DNA of 64,000 nt from Caulobacter segnis (GTDB lineage: Bacteria > Pseudomonadota > Alphaproteobacteria > Caulobacterales > Caulobacteraceae). Location of the stretch: contig NZ_QFQZ01000013.1 in NCBI RefSeq assembly GCF_003243465.1, positions 1 through 64,000 of the forward strand. The letters run 5' to 3'. A program made the position numbers and the translations under genes. Below, one piece after another: positions 8,994 to 17,088 of the stretch (position 1 is the stretch's first letter; every line of letters starts with the position of its first letter). Below the pieces are notes generated by a model. That model was not told the origin of the DNA. It did not search any database and saw only the letters and a list, made by a program, of their open reading frames with translations.

Positions 8994-9989
8994 TCACCTT
9001 AGAATGATTTCCTCGGCCGTACGATCCACGCGCAGCGACGCATAGGTCGCCAGCAAGCGGACGGCGGCGTCTTCGTTGTCCAGCGCGATCACGCCGGAGA
9101 AGCGGCGATTAGCGGCCTCGGGCGCGATGCGGATCGGCGTCGTGAAGCGGCGGTTCAGGTCGGCGACGATGTCGCCGAGCGTCTCGTTGTCGGCGACCAG
9201 CTGGCCTTGCGACCAGGCGAAGGCGTTGCTGGCCTCGACCCGGCGCACCTCAGCGCTGTCGGAGCCTTGCACGTGGCGCAGCTCCTGACCGACGGTCAAA
9301 CGGGTCGGGGCCTGGCCCTTGGCGTCGCGCTGGGCGACCTCGACGATCCCCCGGCGCACGGTCACGCGGACGCTGCGGCCGTCGTTGCGGATGTTGAATT
9401 CGGTGCCCACCACCCGCACGGCCTGGTCGCCCACGCCGATCAGGAACGGGCGCGAGGGATCCTTGGCGACGTCGAAGCTGGCCTGGGCCAGGCCCATCTC
9501 GACCCGGCGCGTCTTCCAGCCCAGCCGCACGCTGAGCTTGGAGCCGCCGTCCATCGTGATGTGGGTGCCATCGGCAAGGTCGATGCGGCGGGTCTCGCCG
9601 GGCTTGGTCTCGTAGGTGACGAGCGCGCCCTGCGAGGCGTTCCACAGCGCGGGGCCGCCGACCATCACCGCCAGCGAGGCGGCGATCGCGCCGCCGATCC
9701 AGGCGCGGCGAGGCGGGGCGGCGGGCGGCTTGCGTTTTGCGGCCGGGAAGCTGATGACGTTGTCGACTGGCGGCTTCAGCGCTGCGGCGATTTCTTCCCG
9801 GCGCTCGGTCAGGTCGGCGACGATCAGCTCGGCTTCCTCGAAGGCTTCCTGGCGCGCGGGCGAGCCGTCCAGCCAGTCCGTCAGGGCCATCCAGTCGTCG
9901 GCCGTCGCCGCGTCGGACTGGACGCGGATAAGCCACGCGACCGCGTCGTCGCGTAGGCCCTCCTTCGTCTCGTGCGTCCGATCGTTCAT
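8994..9989 (-). CDS. FecR-family anti-sigma/transmembrane regulator
   Basis: Inner-membrane protein of 331 residues passing signals from the STN domain of the receptor to the ECF sigma factor. An N-terminal DUF4880-type helical region (LRDDAVAWLIRVQS, WLDGSPARQEAFEEAE) is followed by one membrane segment around residues 95-115. A periplasmic FecR domain (DLADGTHITMDGGSKLSV, VVGTEFNIR) and a C-terminal DUF4974 module complete it. It sits between the sigma factor and the receptor, the usual order of fecIRA-type sets. Confidence 0.93.
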   Translation of the reverse strand: MNDRTHETKEGLRDDAVAWLIRVQSDAATADDWMALTDWLDGSPARQEAFEEAELIVADLTERREEIAAALKPPVDNVISFPAAKRKPPAAPPRRAWIGGAIAASLAVMVGGPALWNASQGALVTYETKPGETRRIDLADGTHITMDGGSKLSVRLGWKTRRVEMGLAQASFDVAKDPSRPFLIGVGDQAVRVVGTEFNIRNDGRSVRVTVRRGIVEVAQRDAKGQAPTRLTVGQELRHVQGSDSAEVRRVEASNAFAWSQGQLVADNETLGDIVADLNRRFTTPIRIAPEAANRRFSGVIALDNEDAAVRLLATYASLRVDRTAEEIILR

Positions 9990-10086
9990 CCGACTTCGCC
10001 GTGTTCCGGGAGGCGTCTTGCCTCCCTGTTCGCCCCAAAGACGCCATAAACGGAAAGGCGCCTCAAAAAATTTACGGCCGCGCCGC

Positions 10087-10614
10087 TCATGGCCACCGCC
10101 CGACCTTTGCGACGATCAGCTTGAGGCTGCTCATCATGTACTTCTCGACGCTGGAGCGGGACACGCCCATGGCCGCCGCTGTCTCGGCGTGGCTTAGACC
10201 CTCCAGCTTATGGAGGCGGAAGGCTTCCTGGGCGGCTGGCGGCAGCGACTTCACCGCTTCCAAAATCTTCTCGAGCTGCTGCCTGGCGGCGGCGGCCTGG
10301 TCGGCGGGCGCTTCGTTGGCGACATGGGCGCCGCCGACGTCGGAAACATGGGCCCCGTGCCATTGCGCGTCGCGCGCCTCGGCCCGGCGGCGCACCTTGA
10401 TCCGGTCCAGCATCAGGTTCGTGCCCAGGCGAAAGAGGTAGGCGGATGGATTATCCACCGGCTCGGCCGGCGGCGGGGTGATCTTGAAATAGATATCCTG
10501 GACGAGATCCTCCGCCGCCTCATCCGAGCGCAGGCGCACCCGGAAGTAGCGGATCAGATCCTCGCGCCGCTCCATGTAGGCGGAAAGCAGGGGATGGACG
10601 GGTTCGTCGTCCAA
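10087..10614 (-). CDS. ECF RNA polymerase sigma factor (FecI-like)
   Basis: About 175 residues with sigma region 2 (AAEDLVQDIYFKI, NPSAYLFRLGTNLMLDRIK) and region 4 (LPPAAQEAFRLHKLEGLSHAETAAAMGVSRSSVEKYM). The start is uncertain. TTG at 10614 (GAGGAG upstream, long 12-base spacing) keeps the conserved HPLLSAY lead-in; ATG at 10575 is the next choice. It heads the sigma-fecR-receptor operon and is divergent from the hemolysin-like cassette, with a 180-base region between them that must hold both promoters. Confidence 0.88.
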   Translation of the reverse strand: MDDEPVHPLLSAYMERREDLIRYFRVRLRSDEAAEDLVQDIYFKITPPPAEPVDNPSAYLFRLGTNLMLDRIKVRRRAEARDAQWHGAHVSDVGGAHVANEAPADQAAAARQQLEKILEAVKSLPPAAQEAFRLHKLEGLSHAETAAAMGVSRSSVEKYMMSSLKLIVAKVGRWP

Positions 10615-10797
10615 GGCGCGGCGGCGCTCCTCAAGGCGGGCGTCGAGAATCCGAGCCCTGCGACAATCTTTCCGAACCGAAAGCGTCGCGCAACCGCCGA
10701 AAGCTTTGAGGCGCCCCCGAGAGAGCGTCGTCCTTGCCGGTCGAAGGGCGCGAGCGACGCGTCCCCGGGCTGGGAGATCGCCTTGCTGGAAGTCACG

Positions 10798-11502
10798 ATG
10801 ATGAACGACGGGGCGCGTGTCGGCAGCCTGCGCTTCGACGCCGACCGGGTCCGCCGCTTCACCTCGGTCGAGCCGCGGGTGATCTCGATCCACCACCATT
10901 TTCGCCCGGAGCGGAAGCGCGTCGAGGCCTATATCGAGGCGACCTACGCCGAAGTCTATGACGGCAGGATCCGCGCCCACTACCCCACGCTGATGAGCGT
11001 GCAGGACGCCCAGGGCGAGATCCACGCCGCCGTCGGCTTCCGACTGGCCGGCGACGAGCCCCTGTTCCTGGAGCGCTATCTGGACGAGCCGATCGAGCGC
11101 GCCCTGACCGAAGCGATGGGCGCCGATGTCGAACGGGCGCACGTCGCCGAGATCGGCAACCTGGCCTCGGGCAGCGCCGGCGCCTCGCTGTTCCTGTTCA
11201 TGGCGCTGGCCCGTCACCTCGATCAAGTCGGTTGCGACTACGCCGTCGCCACCGCCACTCGCCAACTGCGCCGCACCTTCGGCCGCGTCGGCTTCCCCAC
11301 CCAGCGCCTGACCACCGCCGACCCCACCCGCCTCGGCGACGAGGCTCGCGACTGGGGCGGCTACTACGAGCGCGACCCCGAAGTCCTGGCCGGCGCGATC
11401 GCCCCCGCCCTGGCGCCGCTGGCCCAACTGCTGCTGATCGAGCCGCCCGCCATCCCGGGCGCCTGCTCGCGCCTTCATCCCCGGATCGGAGCCGACCAAT
11501 GA
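10798..11502 (+). CDS. Thermostable-hemolysin family protein (GNAT-like fold)
   Basis: A 234-residue protein resembling the T_hemolysin family, named after a Vibrio protein but structurally an acyltransferase-like fold. Recognisable parts are IEATYAEVYDGRIRAHYPTLM, AAVGFR, LDEPIERALTE, VAEIGNLAS and LFMALARHL. It lacks a signal peptide and membrane segments, so a secreted toxin is unlikely. A more natural reading is an acyl- or amino-group transferase in small-molecule assembly. ATG at 10798 or 10801 is preceded by GGAAG; a TTG at 10783 is a third choice. Its stop overlaps the ligase start (ATGA), making it the first gene of a coupled cassette. Confidence 0.78.
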   Translation: MMNDGARVGSLRFDADRVRRFTSVEPRVISIHHHFRPERKRVEAYIEATYAEVYDGRIRAHYPTLMSVQDAQGEIHAAVGFRLAGDEPLFLERYLDEPIERALTEAMGADVERAHVAEIGNLASGSAGASLFLFMALARHLDQVGCDYAVATATRQLRRTFGRVGFPTQRLTTADPTRLGDEARDWGGYYERDPEVLAGAIAPALAPLAQLLLIEPPAIPGACSRLHPRIGADQ

Positions 11503-12965
11503 GCCGCGTCCTCGCCGCCATCGCCCAGCGGGCCCGTCTGAATGACGGCGCGATCGCCCTGAGCGACCACCGCCTTTCGTTCACCTATGGCGCGCTGGAA
11601 ACCGCGATCGAGAACGCCGCGCGCGAGCTCTTCCAATGGGCGCCGCTGGTGCGTCCCGGCTCGCCGATCGCGATCCGCTTGCCCAACGGCCCAGCCTGGG
11701 TGGTTCTGGACCTGGCCCTGACGCGCCTCGGCTGGGCCTCGCTGCCCCTGCCGGGCTTCTTTACAGACGAGCAGCGCCAGCACGCCATGACCGACGCCGG
11801 CGCGAGCCTGCTGATCGAGGCGGCCGACGCCGCCAACGGCGACATGGACCTGGCGGGCGTCGCGCTGCGCATCACGCCCCTGGCCTTGGCGCCGCGCGTC
11901 CTGCCCAAGGGTACGGCCAAGATCACCTACACCTCCGGCTCGACCGGCCAGCCCAAGGGCGTCTGCCTGTCGCGAGACCACATGGAGGCGGTCGCCGCCT
12001 CGCTGGTCCTGACCATCGGTGCCGACTACGCGGGTACGCACCTGCCGCTGCTGCCGCTGTCGATCCTGCTGGAGAATGTCGCCGGCCTCTACACGACCCT
12101 GCTGGCGGGCGGCCGCTACCACATCCTGCAGGCCGACCAGCTGGGCCTGGCCGATCCGTTCCGACCTGACCTGCCGCGTCTGGCCGGCGCGATCGCCGAG
12201 CACGAAGCCAACAGCCTGATCCTGGTGCCCGAACTGCTGCGCGCCCTGATGATGGTCATGACCTTCACCGGCGTGCGCCTGCCCGCCCTGAAGCTGGTCG
12301 CCGTCGGCGGCGCGAAGGTCTCGCCGTCGCTTCTCAGCCGCGCCGACGAGCTGGGCCTGCCGGTCTATGAAGGCTACGGCCTTAGCGAATGCGCCTCGGT
12401 GGTGGCCCTGAACACGCCCGCGCATCGGAAGGCGGGGACCGTCGGCCGCCCCCTGCCCCACCTCGGGGTGTCGATCGACGATGGCGAGATCGTGGTCGAG
12501 GGCTCGGGCTTCCTCGGCTACGCCGGCGGCGCGACGCACGAGGGTCCGGTCCGCACCGGCGATCTCGGCGCCATCGACGCCGACGGCTTCCTGGGCATCT
12601 CGGGACGCCGCACCAACACGATCATCACCTCGCACGGCCGCAACGTCGCGCCCGAGTGGGTCGAGAGCGAGCTGACCGCCCAGCCCGAGATCCGCCAGGC
12701 CGTCGTGCTCGGCGAGGCCCAGGCCGAGCTCTCGGCGCTGATCGTGCCCCTGATCCCCGGCATGGACGAGGCCGCCATCGCCAGCGCCATCGCCCGCGCC
12801 AACGCCAACCTGCCACCCTACGCCCAGGTCGGCCGCTGGCTGGTCCGCGACGCCTTCGACGCGGCGGCCGGCGAACTCACCAACAACGGACGTCCCCGTC
12901 GCGCCGCGCTCAGCGCCCGCCACCGGGACTTCATGGAAACCTCGACGACAGGAGACTTCGCGTGA
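11499..12965 (+). CDS. AMP-forming acyl/aryl-CoA ligase homologue (ANL superfamily)
   Basis: A 488-residue adenylation enzyme with the P-loop YTSGSTGQPKGV, the YEGYGLSEC motif, RTGDLG and the hinge region GRRTNTIITSHGRNVAPEWVE. The C-terminal A10 motif reads LTNNGRPRR: Arg465 stands where the catalytic lysine of most ANL enzymes is found, so the adenylation half-reaction may be weakened or altered. It is shorter than typical fatty acyl-CoA ligases (over 540). It overlaps the upstream and downstream genes by 4 bases each, pointing to tightly coupled production of a shared product. Substrate unknown. Confidence 0.88.
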   Translation: MSRVLAAIAQRARLNDGAIALSDHRLSFTYGALETAIENAARELFQWAPLVRPGSPIAIRLPNGPAWVVLDLALTRLGWASLPLPGFFTDEQRQHAMTDAGASLLIEAADAANGDMDLAGVALRITPLALAPRVLPKGTAKITYTSGSTGQPKGVCLSRDHMEAVAASLVLTIGADYAGTHLPLLPLSILLENVAGLYTTLLAGGRYHILQADQLGLADPFRPDLPRLAGAIAEHEANSLILVPELLRALMMVMTFTGVRLPALKLVAVGGAKVSPSLLSRADELGLPVYEGYGLSECASVVALNTPAHRKAGTVGRPLPHLGVSIDDGEIVVEGSGFLGYAGGATHEGPVRTGDLGAIDADGFLGISGRRTNTIITSHGRNVAPEWVESELTAQPEIRQAVVLGEAQAELSALIVPLIPGMDEAAIASAIARANANLPPYAQVGRWLVRDAFDAAAGELTNNGRPRRAALSARHRDFMETSTTGDFA

Positions 12966-13630
12966 CCTTTTACCAACGCCTCGTGGCCGAGACGATCGAC
13001 GGGCAGATGACCCTGGCCTCGGTCCCGCAAATCCAGGACGGCCTGATGGGCCGCATATCGCGCGAGACCTACATCGCCTACCTGACCGAGGCCTATCACC
13101 ACGTGAAGCACACCGTGCCGCTGATGCAGACGGCCCGCGCTCGGATGGACGCGAACCACCAGCGCTTCGTCGAGGCCCTGGACGAGTACATCGCCGAGGA
13201 GACCGGTCACGAGCACTGGATCCTGGCCGACATCAAGCACTGCGGCGGCGACATGGCCGCGGCCCGCGACGCGGCGCCCGGCGCGGCGACCCAGGCTATG
13301 ACCGACTACGCCTACGACTACATCCGCAAGGCCAATCCGATGGGGTTCTTCGGCATGGTCTTCGTGCTGGAAGGCACCAGCGTGAAGCTGGCGACCCACG
13401 GCGCCAAAGCGGTCGCCAAGAACCTGGGCCTCGGCCCCGAGTGCTTCAGCTATCTGACCTCGCACGGCTCGCTGGACCTGGAGCATCTGAACTTCTTCGA
13501 GAAGCTGATGAACGAGGTCGACGATCCCGCCGACCAGGCCGCGATCATCGAGGTCGCCAAGGCGATCTTCGAGCGCTTCGCCGCCATGTTCCGCTCGATC
13601 CCGCACGTCCGCGAGGTGGCCCATGCTTGA
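12962..13630 (+). CDS. TenA-like / heme-oxygenase-like diiron oxidase (HDO) family protein
   Basis: A 222-residue all-helical protein of the iron-containing redox / TenA-like superfamily. Candidate metal ligands are Glu43 with His47/His50 in the first long helix, an acidic-His cluster EETGHEH at 79-85, and His168-x3-Asp172-x2-His175. That last spacing is the one I recall from characterised diiron HDOs such as SznF. These enzymes do N-oxygenation, desaturation or C-C cleavage. The start is GTG at 12962 with AGGAGA 6 bases upstream, overlapping the ligase stop (GTGA). It may oxidise the product of the neighbouring ligase; that is inference. Confidence 0.8.
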   Translation: MTFYQRLVAETIDGQMTLASVPQIQDGLMGRISRETYIAYLTEAYHHVKHTVPLMQTARARMDANHQRFVEALDEYIAEETGHEHWILADIKHCGGDMAAARDAAPGAATQAMTDYAYDYIRKANPMGFFGMVFVLEGTSVKLATHGAKAVAKNLGLGPECFSYLTSHGSLDLEHLNFFEKLMNEVDDPADQAAIIEVAKAIFERFAAMFRSIPHVREVAHA

Positions 13631-14375
13631 TCGGAAGAGCGTTCTCATCACCGGCGCCTCGGGCGGACTGGGCGGCCTGGTGGCCCGCCAACTGGCGGCC
13701 GAAGGCGCCCACGTCACCGCCCTGGGCCGCACGCGCCCGGACGGCGTCGACGGCTTCCTGCAGCATGACCTCGCCACGCCCGAAGGATTGGAGGCCGCCG
13801 TGGCGGCGGTGAAAGGCCGTCACTGGGACATCCTGATCAACCTGGCCGGCGTCCAGCACTTCGGACCGGTCGAGGAAGAGAGCGCCGCCGACCTGCAGGC
13901 CGGCTACATGGTCAACCTGGTCGCGCCGGTTCGGCTGGCCCAGGCCGTGCTGCCGGGCATGAAGGCGCGCGGCAAGGGCCAGATCGTCAACATCGGCTCG
14001 ATCTTCGGCTCGATCAATTTCGCCCACTTCGCCACATATTCGAGCGCCAAGGCCGGCCTGCGCGGCTTCAGCCAGGCGTTGCGGCGCGAGACCGCCGGCA
14101 CCGGCGTTGACGTGACCTATGTCGCCCCCCGCGCCGTTCGCACGGCCATGGTTTCGGACCGGGTGCTCGAATACGCCAAGATCACCCAGATGAACATCGA
14201 TGCGCCCGAAGCCACGGCGCGCCGGATCGTCCAGGCCATCCGCGCCCGCCGTCGCGACGTCTATCTGGGCTTCCCCGAAGCCTTCTTCGTGCGCCTCAAC
14301 GCTCTGCTGCCGGGCCTCGTCGACCGCGCCCTCGCGGCCAACGACCGCAAGGCCGCGCAGCTCTTCGCCCGCTGA
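13623..14375 (+). CDS. Short-chain dehydrogenase/reductase of the cassette
   Basis: A 250-residue classical SDR with the cofactor motif TGASGGLG near residue 10, the NLAG motif, and the catalytic Ser-Tyr-Lys set with YSSAK. The C-terminus is extended by a helical segment (FFVRLNALLPGLVDRAL) often seen in membrane-associated fatty acyl or ketone reductases. It overlaps the diiron-protein gene by 8 bases and ends 16 bases before the TPR gene. It probably reduces or oxidises a carbonyl in the same pathway; substrate not known. Confidence 0.9.
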   Translation: MLDRKSVLITGASGGLGGLVARQLAAEGAHVTALGRTRPDGVDGFLQHDLATPEGLEAAVAAVKGRHWDILINLAGVQHFGPVEEESAADLQAGYMVNLVAPVRLAQAVLPGMKARGKGQIVNIGSIFGSINFAHFATYSSAKAGLRGFSQALRRETAGTGVDVTYVAPRAVRTAMVSDRVLEYAKITQMNIDAPEATARRIVQAIRARRRDVYLGFPEAFFVRLNALLPGLVDRALAANDRKAAQLFAR

Positions 14376-14391
14376 TCAAACGGAACTCGCC

Positions 14392-15048
14392 ATGACCAAG
14401 ACACCCACCCTGTTCGCCCTCAGCCTCGCTGCCGCCCTGCTGGCCGGCGCGGCCCACGCCGACGCGCTGGACGGCCGCATCGACGCCCTATCGCGGAGCT
14501 GGGCCCACGCCAACTACGAGATCGCCGACAAGGGCGCCCAGGCCGCCGCCGCCGCCCAGGTCGCGGCCGAGGCCGACGCCCTCGCCCGCCAGAACCCGAA
14601 CCGCGCCGAACCGCTGGTCTGGGAAGCCATCGCCAAGGCCACCGAGGCCGGCGCCAAGGGCGGCCTGGGCGGCCTGGCGCTCGCCAAAGAGTCGAAGTCC
14701 CTCCTGGAGAAGGCCGAGAAGATCAACCCGGCGGCGCTGGGCGACGGCTCGGTCTATACCAGCCTCGGCTCGCTGTACGCCCAGGTGCCCGGCTTTCCGG
14801 TCGGCTTCGGCGACGCCGGCAAGGCGCGCGGCTATCTACAGAAGGCCCTGGCTGTCAATCCGAACGGCGTCGACTCCAACTTCTTCTACGGCGACTTCCT
14901 GATGCGTCAGAAGGACTATGCCGGCGCGACCAAGGCCCTGCAGAAGGCGCTGGCCGCGCCCGCCCGTCCGGGCCACGAGGTCGCCGACAAGGGCCGCAAG
15001 GCTCAGGCCCAGGCTCTGCTGACCGAAGCCCAGGCCAAGCTCCGCTAG
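14392..15048 (+). CDS. Secreted TPR-like protein
   Basis: A 218-residue exported protein. A signal peptide ends at AHADA (residue 23). The mature part is helical with TPR-like units such as LLEKAEKINP, ARGYLQKALAVNPNGVDSNFFYGDFLMRQ and GATKALQKAL. It follows the SDR by 16 bases, so it probably belongs to the cassette, perhaps handling its product in the periplasm. Its stop shares a CTAG with the convergent TonB receptor. No enzymatic motif is visible. Confidence 0.82.
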   Translation: MTKTPTLFALSLAAALLAGAAHADALDGRIDALSRSWAHANYEIADKGAQAAAAAQVAAEADALARQNPNRAEPLVWEAIAKATEAGAKGGLGGLALAKESKSLLEKAEKINPAALGDGSVYTSLGSLYAQVPGFPVGFGDAGKARGYLQKALAVNPNGVDSNFFYGDFLMRQKDYAGATKALQKALAAPARPGHEVADKGRKAQAQALLTEAQAKLR

Positions 15049-17024
15049 CGGCGCAGGGCGAAGCCCAGATAGACGGTGCGCGGCGCCGAGAAACTGGTCA
15101 CGCCGTCGGCCGTCTGGGCGACGGCGAGGTCCGCGTTCAGAGCGTTGTCGGCGGCCAGGTAGACCTCGGAGGTCGGCGACAGCGACCAGCCGGCGCGGAG
15201 GTCCAGGCTCGTCCCGGCCTTCAGCGTTCGCTGATTGAGGTCGTCCTCGTAGCGCTTGCTCTCGAAGCGCGCGTCGGCGTCCAGGCTCAGCCGCTCGATC
15301 GGTCTCCAGCGAACGCCCGCCGTGACCGTCAAGGCCGGCGCCTGGGCCGGGCGCTTGTCGGTCAGTTGCGGCGCCAGTGGCCCGCCATCCACACGCGCGT
15401 GGGTCGCCGAGAAGGCCGCTCGCACGCGCCAGGCGGGCGACAGATCGGCGGCGACGTCGCCCTCCAGGCCATAGGCGTTGATCTCGCCCGCGTTCCGCCG
15501 CTGGCGCAGCACGCCGCCCGCCGGGATGAAGCCGGCGACGGGGAAGGTCCCGGGTCCCACGCCGACCGTGACATTGGTGATCGGGTCCTGGACCTGATTG
15601 TAGAAGAGCCCGAGGTTCCAGCGCACCGCCCCCTCGCCCGAGAGCCCGGTCTCGACGCCGTACAGCGTCTCCGGCTTCAGGGCGGCGTTGGCCTCGGTCA
15701 CGTCATTGCCGACACGGAACGGGCGATGCAGTTCGTTCAAGGTCGGCGGGCGGAAGCCGGCATAGGCCGCGGCGCGGATCCAAGTGTCGCCGGCCAGGCG
15801 CTGGCGGACCCCAGCGCGGGCCGTCGGCGTCGTCCCGGAGGCGTCGGCCACGGGCGCATCGAGCGTCAGAGCGCCCGTGGCCGCGTCCCGCTCGCGCCGG
15901 ACGCCGTGATATGAGCGCCAGCCGTCCAGCCGCGCGCCGCCCGTCAGCGAGAAGTCCGGCCGGCTGTAGCTCGCCTCGGCATAGACGCCGCCGACCAGCG
16001 TCCGGCCGCCCGCGGTCCGCTGCCGTGTGAAGGCGCCGTTCTGGTAGCGGAAGCGCTCGTTCGTGCGCCCCTCGGCCGCCCGGACGTCGGCGCCGAGCTC
16101 CCAGGACCAGTCGCCATCCTTGCCTTGCCAGGCGGCGTTCAAGCCATAGCCGCTGGCGGGTGTGGAGTACTGGTCATTCGCCGGCGTCGTTCCAGTCCGT
16201 CCGGCGGCGACGGCGGCCGAGGTGTTCTCAAGGTCGCTGGACCGCGCCCAGGCCTGGACCCGCCAGCGGTCGGTCGCCAGAGTCATGGCCAGCGAGCTTC
16301 CCGTCGCGTTGGACTTGGCGCCGAACAGGCCCGCGCCGCGCTTTTCCTGGAACGCGCCGAGCCGCGCGGCCCAGCGCACGCCGCCGACCTTGCCCTGGAC
16401 CCGGGCGGCGATGGAGCCGTCCTCCAAGGTCGTAGGGACATCGGCCGCGCCCGCCGCCGCGCCGCGCACGGGGCGATAGCCGTCGGTGCGCGAGCCGCTG
16501 GCGATCAGTAGCAGGTGATCGGTTCCGAAAGTCCCCGCGGCGCGCCAGCTGTCGCGCTCGCCGGCTTGCACGGAAAGGCTGGAAAGGCCGCCGCCCGCCG
16601 CGCGCTCGCGCAAAGCGACGACGCCGGTCAGGGCGCCCGCGCCATAAGGTCCCGCCCCCGCGCCGCGTACGATGGTCGCGCCGGACAGACCCTCCCCCGG
16701 CAAGGCCGTCCAGATCACCCAGCCGCCGAACGGATCGTTCTGCGGCGCGCCGTCCAGCGTCACCAGCGCGCGGCCCGCGCCCGACGGCGCCACCGATCGG
16801 AGGGACAGACCCTGGATCGTGGGATTGGCCGCGTCGCTGCCGGTGCGCCGGAACAGCGAGACGCCCGGCGTGGTCTTCAGGACATCGTCGAGCCGCGCCG
16901 AAGCGCTGAGCTGCGCCGCGTCATAGGTCGCGGTGGAAAAGGCCTCCTGCCCCGCCAGCGGCGGCAGTCTCGGCGCCTCGATAACCACGGCGGAGACTGG
17001 GGTCGGCGGGGTGTCGAGCGGCAC
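15045..17024 (-). CDS. TonB-dependent receptor without a visible signal peptide
   Basis: About 659 residues of an outer-membrane receptor. The plug domain begins near LDDVLKTTPGVSLFRRTG and contains LVTLDGAPQNDPFGGW; the barrel ends TVYLGFALRR. The proposed GTG start at 17024 (GAGG just upstream) gives an N-terminus MPLDTPPTPVSAVVIEAP with no hydrophobic export signal. The frame stays open further upstream but also lacks one, and the preceding gene ends only 65 bases away. A lost signal peptide or an N-terminal frameshift should be considered. The terminal residue is Arg rather than the usual Phe or Tyr. Confidence 0.82.
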   Translation of the reverse strand: MPLDTPPTPVSAVVIEAPRLPPLAGQEAFSTATYDAAQLSASARLDDVLKTTPGVSLFRRTGSDAANPTIQGLSLRSVAPSGAGRALVTLDGAPQNDPFGGWVIWTALPGEGLSGATIVRGAGAGPYGAGALTGVVALRERAAGGGLSSLSVQAGERDSWRAAGTFGTDHLLLIASGSRTDGYRPVRGAAAGAADVPTTLEDGSIAARVQGKVGGVRWAARLGAFQEKRGAGLFGAKSNATGSSLAMTLATDRWRVQAWARSSDLENTSAAVAAGRTGTTPANDQYSTPASGYGLNAAWQGKDGDWSWELGADVRAAEGRTNERFRYQNGAFTRQRTAGGRTLVGGVYAEASYSRPDFSLTGGARLDGWRSYHGVRRERDAATGALTLDAPVADASGTTPTARAGVRQRLAGDTWIRAAAYAGFRPPTLNELHRPFRVGNDVTEANAALKPETLYGVETGLSGEGAVRWNLGLFYNQVQDPITNVTVGVGPGTFPVAGFIPAGGVLRQRRNAGEINAYGLEGDVAADLSPAWRVRAAFSATHARVDGGPLAPQLTDKRPAQAPALTVTAGVRWRPIERLSLDADARFESKRYEDDLNQRTLKAGTSLDLRAGWSLSPTSEVYLAADNALNADLAVAQTADGVTSFSAPRTVYLGFALRR

Positions 17025-17088
17025 GGAAACCTCGAAGCAGCGGACGGCAGGGTTTAGCCAAAGCCCCCGCCGTCCGCCATCGTTCCGC

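Noticed and set aside
10798..11502. Annotating the thermostable-hemolysin-like protein as a toxin
   Set aside because: It has no signal peptide or pore-forming segment and sits in a biosynthetic-looking operon; the family name is historical.
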